Shown piece after piece: positions 30,495 to 31,545 of a stretch of DNA of 31,545 bases (positions within the stretch are counted from its first letter, which is position 1; each line of letters starts with the position of its first letter). The DNA is from a virus. The notes beneath the pieces were generated by a model that ran no database searches, was not told the origin of the DNA, and worked only from the letters and a program-made list of their open reading frames with translations. A program made the position numbers and the translations under genes. Where the stretch lies: positions 1 through 31,545 of IMG/VR virus record IMGVR_UViG_3300014497_000022. One strand, 5' to 3'.

Positions 30495-31545
30495 GCCACT
30501 TCTCTGATGCGGCGCCCAGTTGGACGGGCGCCCTCAGTATCTTTTCGTGCCATTCCCAGCCCACATAGCGGTCACCCTTGCCACGCAGATGGGTGTAGCG
30601 CCGCATCGAATTCCAGTCCCGATGGCCGGACACGCTCGCCACGCGTGGGATGTCCCAGTCCATTTCAAACAGGCGGCTGACGCCTTCATGCCGAAGGTCG
30701 TGGAAGTGCAGGTCCGCAATTTCCAGGAACTTGCAGGCTTTGGCCCAGGACGTGGAGATAGATTCAGGGCTGTAAGGGAAGATGTCCTCGCCCGCCTTCG
30801 GCATGGTCTGGAGGATCTGCCACGCCTCGTCCGGCAAGTAGCACCACACGTCGTTGCCGATCTTCTGGCCGGGGTTTTTCATGTCGCGCACCAGCACCCG
30901 CTGGCCTGGCTCGTCGACGTCGGCCCAGCGGATGCGGGTAATTTCATCCAGCCGGCGGGTGGAGAACAGGGCAAAGCCGACGACCTTGAGCATGTTGATG
31001 ACACTCGGGCGCCGCGTTTGCATGGCTTGGTAGTGCGTCAGCACCTTTGCCAGCTCGTCCAAGGTCGGACGGCGGTCACGCTCCCGACTTTTGAGGTTGT
31101 AGCCCAGTTTACGCAGCACGCGGCGAGCGCCGGCCATGGCGAGCGGATCGACCTGGTAGCCCCAGGCGTCTTTGGCGATGGCGAGGACGGCGCCGAGGTG
31201 CGCCAGGTCGTTGCCGGCGGTTTGCGGTTGGACCCCACCACCCTCACCGCTCATCCGAAAGAGCGCGAAGTCGACCAGGCATTGAGTTGTGACGTCGGTA
31301 TCGTTCAATTGGCCGATGTCCATCTTGCCGATGGCTTCAAGTGTGGCCTTCTTGGTTTTGCCCAATGGCCGGGCCTTTCCAACTTCCAACAGGTATTGGT
31401 CGATCATGTCTTTGACGGTGACGCCCTTCCTGCTGGCCCGCTCGATCGCACCAGGTTGGTCCAGCTCCGATTCGCGCTTGCGTGTCCACGCCTGGGCGGC
31501 CTGTTTCCGGGCGAACGTCTGGCTCTCTTGGTAGACTTGCACTCC
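30469..31545 (-). CDS. int: Tyrosine recombinase integrase (5' end outside window)
   Basis: Phage integrase of the tyrosine recombinase family, which inserts and excises the prophage. The visible part holds an N-terminal SAM-like arm region (VKDMIDQYLLEV) and the catalytic set: R197 in FSTRRLDEI, H281 and R284 in FHDLRHEG, H307 in SGHRDW and Y316 in MRRYTHL (numbered from GTG 31542). The protein begins with QVYQESQTFARKQAAQAW, which in relatives lies about 30-40 residues inside, so the true start is beyond the window. The gene faces left, so the attachment site should be to the right, just outside. It overlaps the PrtN-like gene end. Confidence 0.92.
   Translation of the reverse strand, partial: GVQVYQESQTFARKQAAQAWTRKRESELDQPGAIERASRKGVTVKDMIDQYLLEVGKARPLGKTKKATLEAIGKMDIGQLNDTDVTTQCLVDFALFRMSGEGGGVQPQTAGNDLAHLGAVLAIAKDAWGYQVDPLAMAGARRVLRKLGYNLKSRERDRRPTLDELAKVLTHYQAMQTRRPSVINMLKVVGFALFSTRRLDEITRIRWADVDEPGQRVLVRDMKNPGQKIGNDVWCYLPDEAWQILQTMPKAGEDIFPYSPESISTSWAKACKFLEIADLHFHDLRHEGVSRLFEMDWDIPRVASVSGHRDWNSMRRYTHLRGKGDRYVGWEWHEKILRAPVQLGAASEKWLKRRVLSR
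30511..30532 (+). terminator. Possible terminator hairpin of the early operon
   Basis: GGCGCCC (30511-30517) and GGGCGCC (30526-30532) form a perfect 7-bp stem with an 8-base loop, 17 bases after the PrtN-like stop, followed by ctcagtatctttt. The T run is late and broken. It lies inside the 3' end of the integrase gene, so it may serve rightward transcription only. Confidence 0.35.

Noticed and set aside
1-31545. tRNA genes or attachment-site core duplication within the window
   Set aside because: No cloverleaf-like sequence was recognised, and the prophage ends are not in the window, so no att repeat can be identified.

Overview
The window is the greater part of a P2-like (Peduovirus-type, contractile-tailed) prophage in a high-GC gammaproteobacterium, most likely a Pseudomonas. 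The tail, head and lysis proteins match the phage P2 gene set in order and sequence character. The early region (CI-type repressor, YmfL/CII-type regulator, toprim primase-helicase, PrtN-like protein) is of the kind seen in Pseudomonas P2-like prophages. No tRNA, rRNA, CRISPR array or insertion sequence was seen. The portal, terminase ATPase and scaffold genes (P2 Q, P, O) must lie left of base 1. The 5' end of the integrase and the attachment site lie right of the window.

Layout. (1) 1-5400, plus strand: capsid N, terminase small subunit M, head completion L, tail X, then a lysis cassette (holin, peptidoglycan-binding muramidase, an unknown 67-aa protein, Rz, and Rz1 nested in Rz), then tail completion R and S. 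(2) 5402-6292, minus strand: an AT-rich DUF2971 gene inserted between S and V. (3) 6311-17421, plus strand: baseplate V-W-J-I, tail fibre and fibre chaperone, sheath FI, tube FII, E with a programmed -1 frameshift to E', tape measure T, U and D. Two matching dyads (TGTA-N11-TACA) precede V and FI and are good candidates for Ogr-type late-activator sites. (4) 17504-20435: a visibly AT-richer cargo block, with a C5 DNA methyltransferase on the plus strand converging on a minus-strand ParB/Srx-like gene and a PD-(D/E)xK-like nuclease gene. It looks like an uncharacterised restriction-modification or defence module. (5) 20574-21340: the genetic switch, with CI on the minus strand, a small HTH regulator on the plus strand, and three AATAAAT half-sites between them. 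(6) 21381-30494, plus strand: CII/YmfL-type regulator, Ogr zinc-finger activator, primase-helicase, a run of small proteins of unknown function, a second C5 methyltransferase whose variable region holds six degenerate repeats, a zinc-ribbon protein and a PrtN-family protein. (7) 30469 to the end, minus strand: tyrosine integrase, cut by the window edge.

How it works together. CI should keep the rightward early promoter off. On induction the HTH and CII-type regulators and Ogr are made, the primase-helicase drives replication in place of P2's gpA, and Ogr switches on the late operons. The DUF2971 gene and the ParB/nuclease pair run against the late genes, in the same direction as CI. They are therefore likely lysogeny-expressed cargo that changes the host, plausibly by excluding other phages.

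Most unusual points: the three-gene methyltransferase/ParB/nuclease block; three copies of a 5' leader hairpin with compensatory base changes and a near-identical ribosome-binding region; the repeat-filled methyltransferase; and a tail spike lacking the second histidine of the usual HxH tip motif. All calls come from reading the sequence and from memory of these families; no database search was run.
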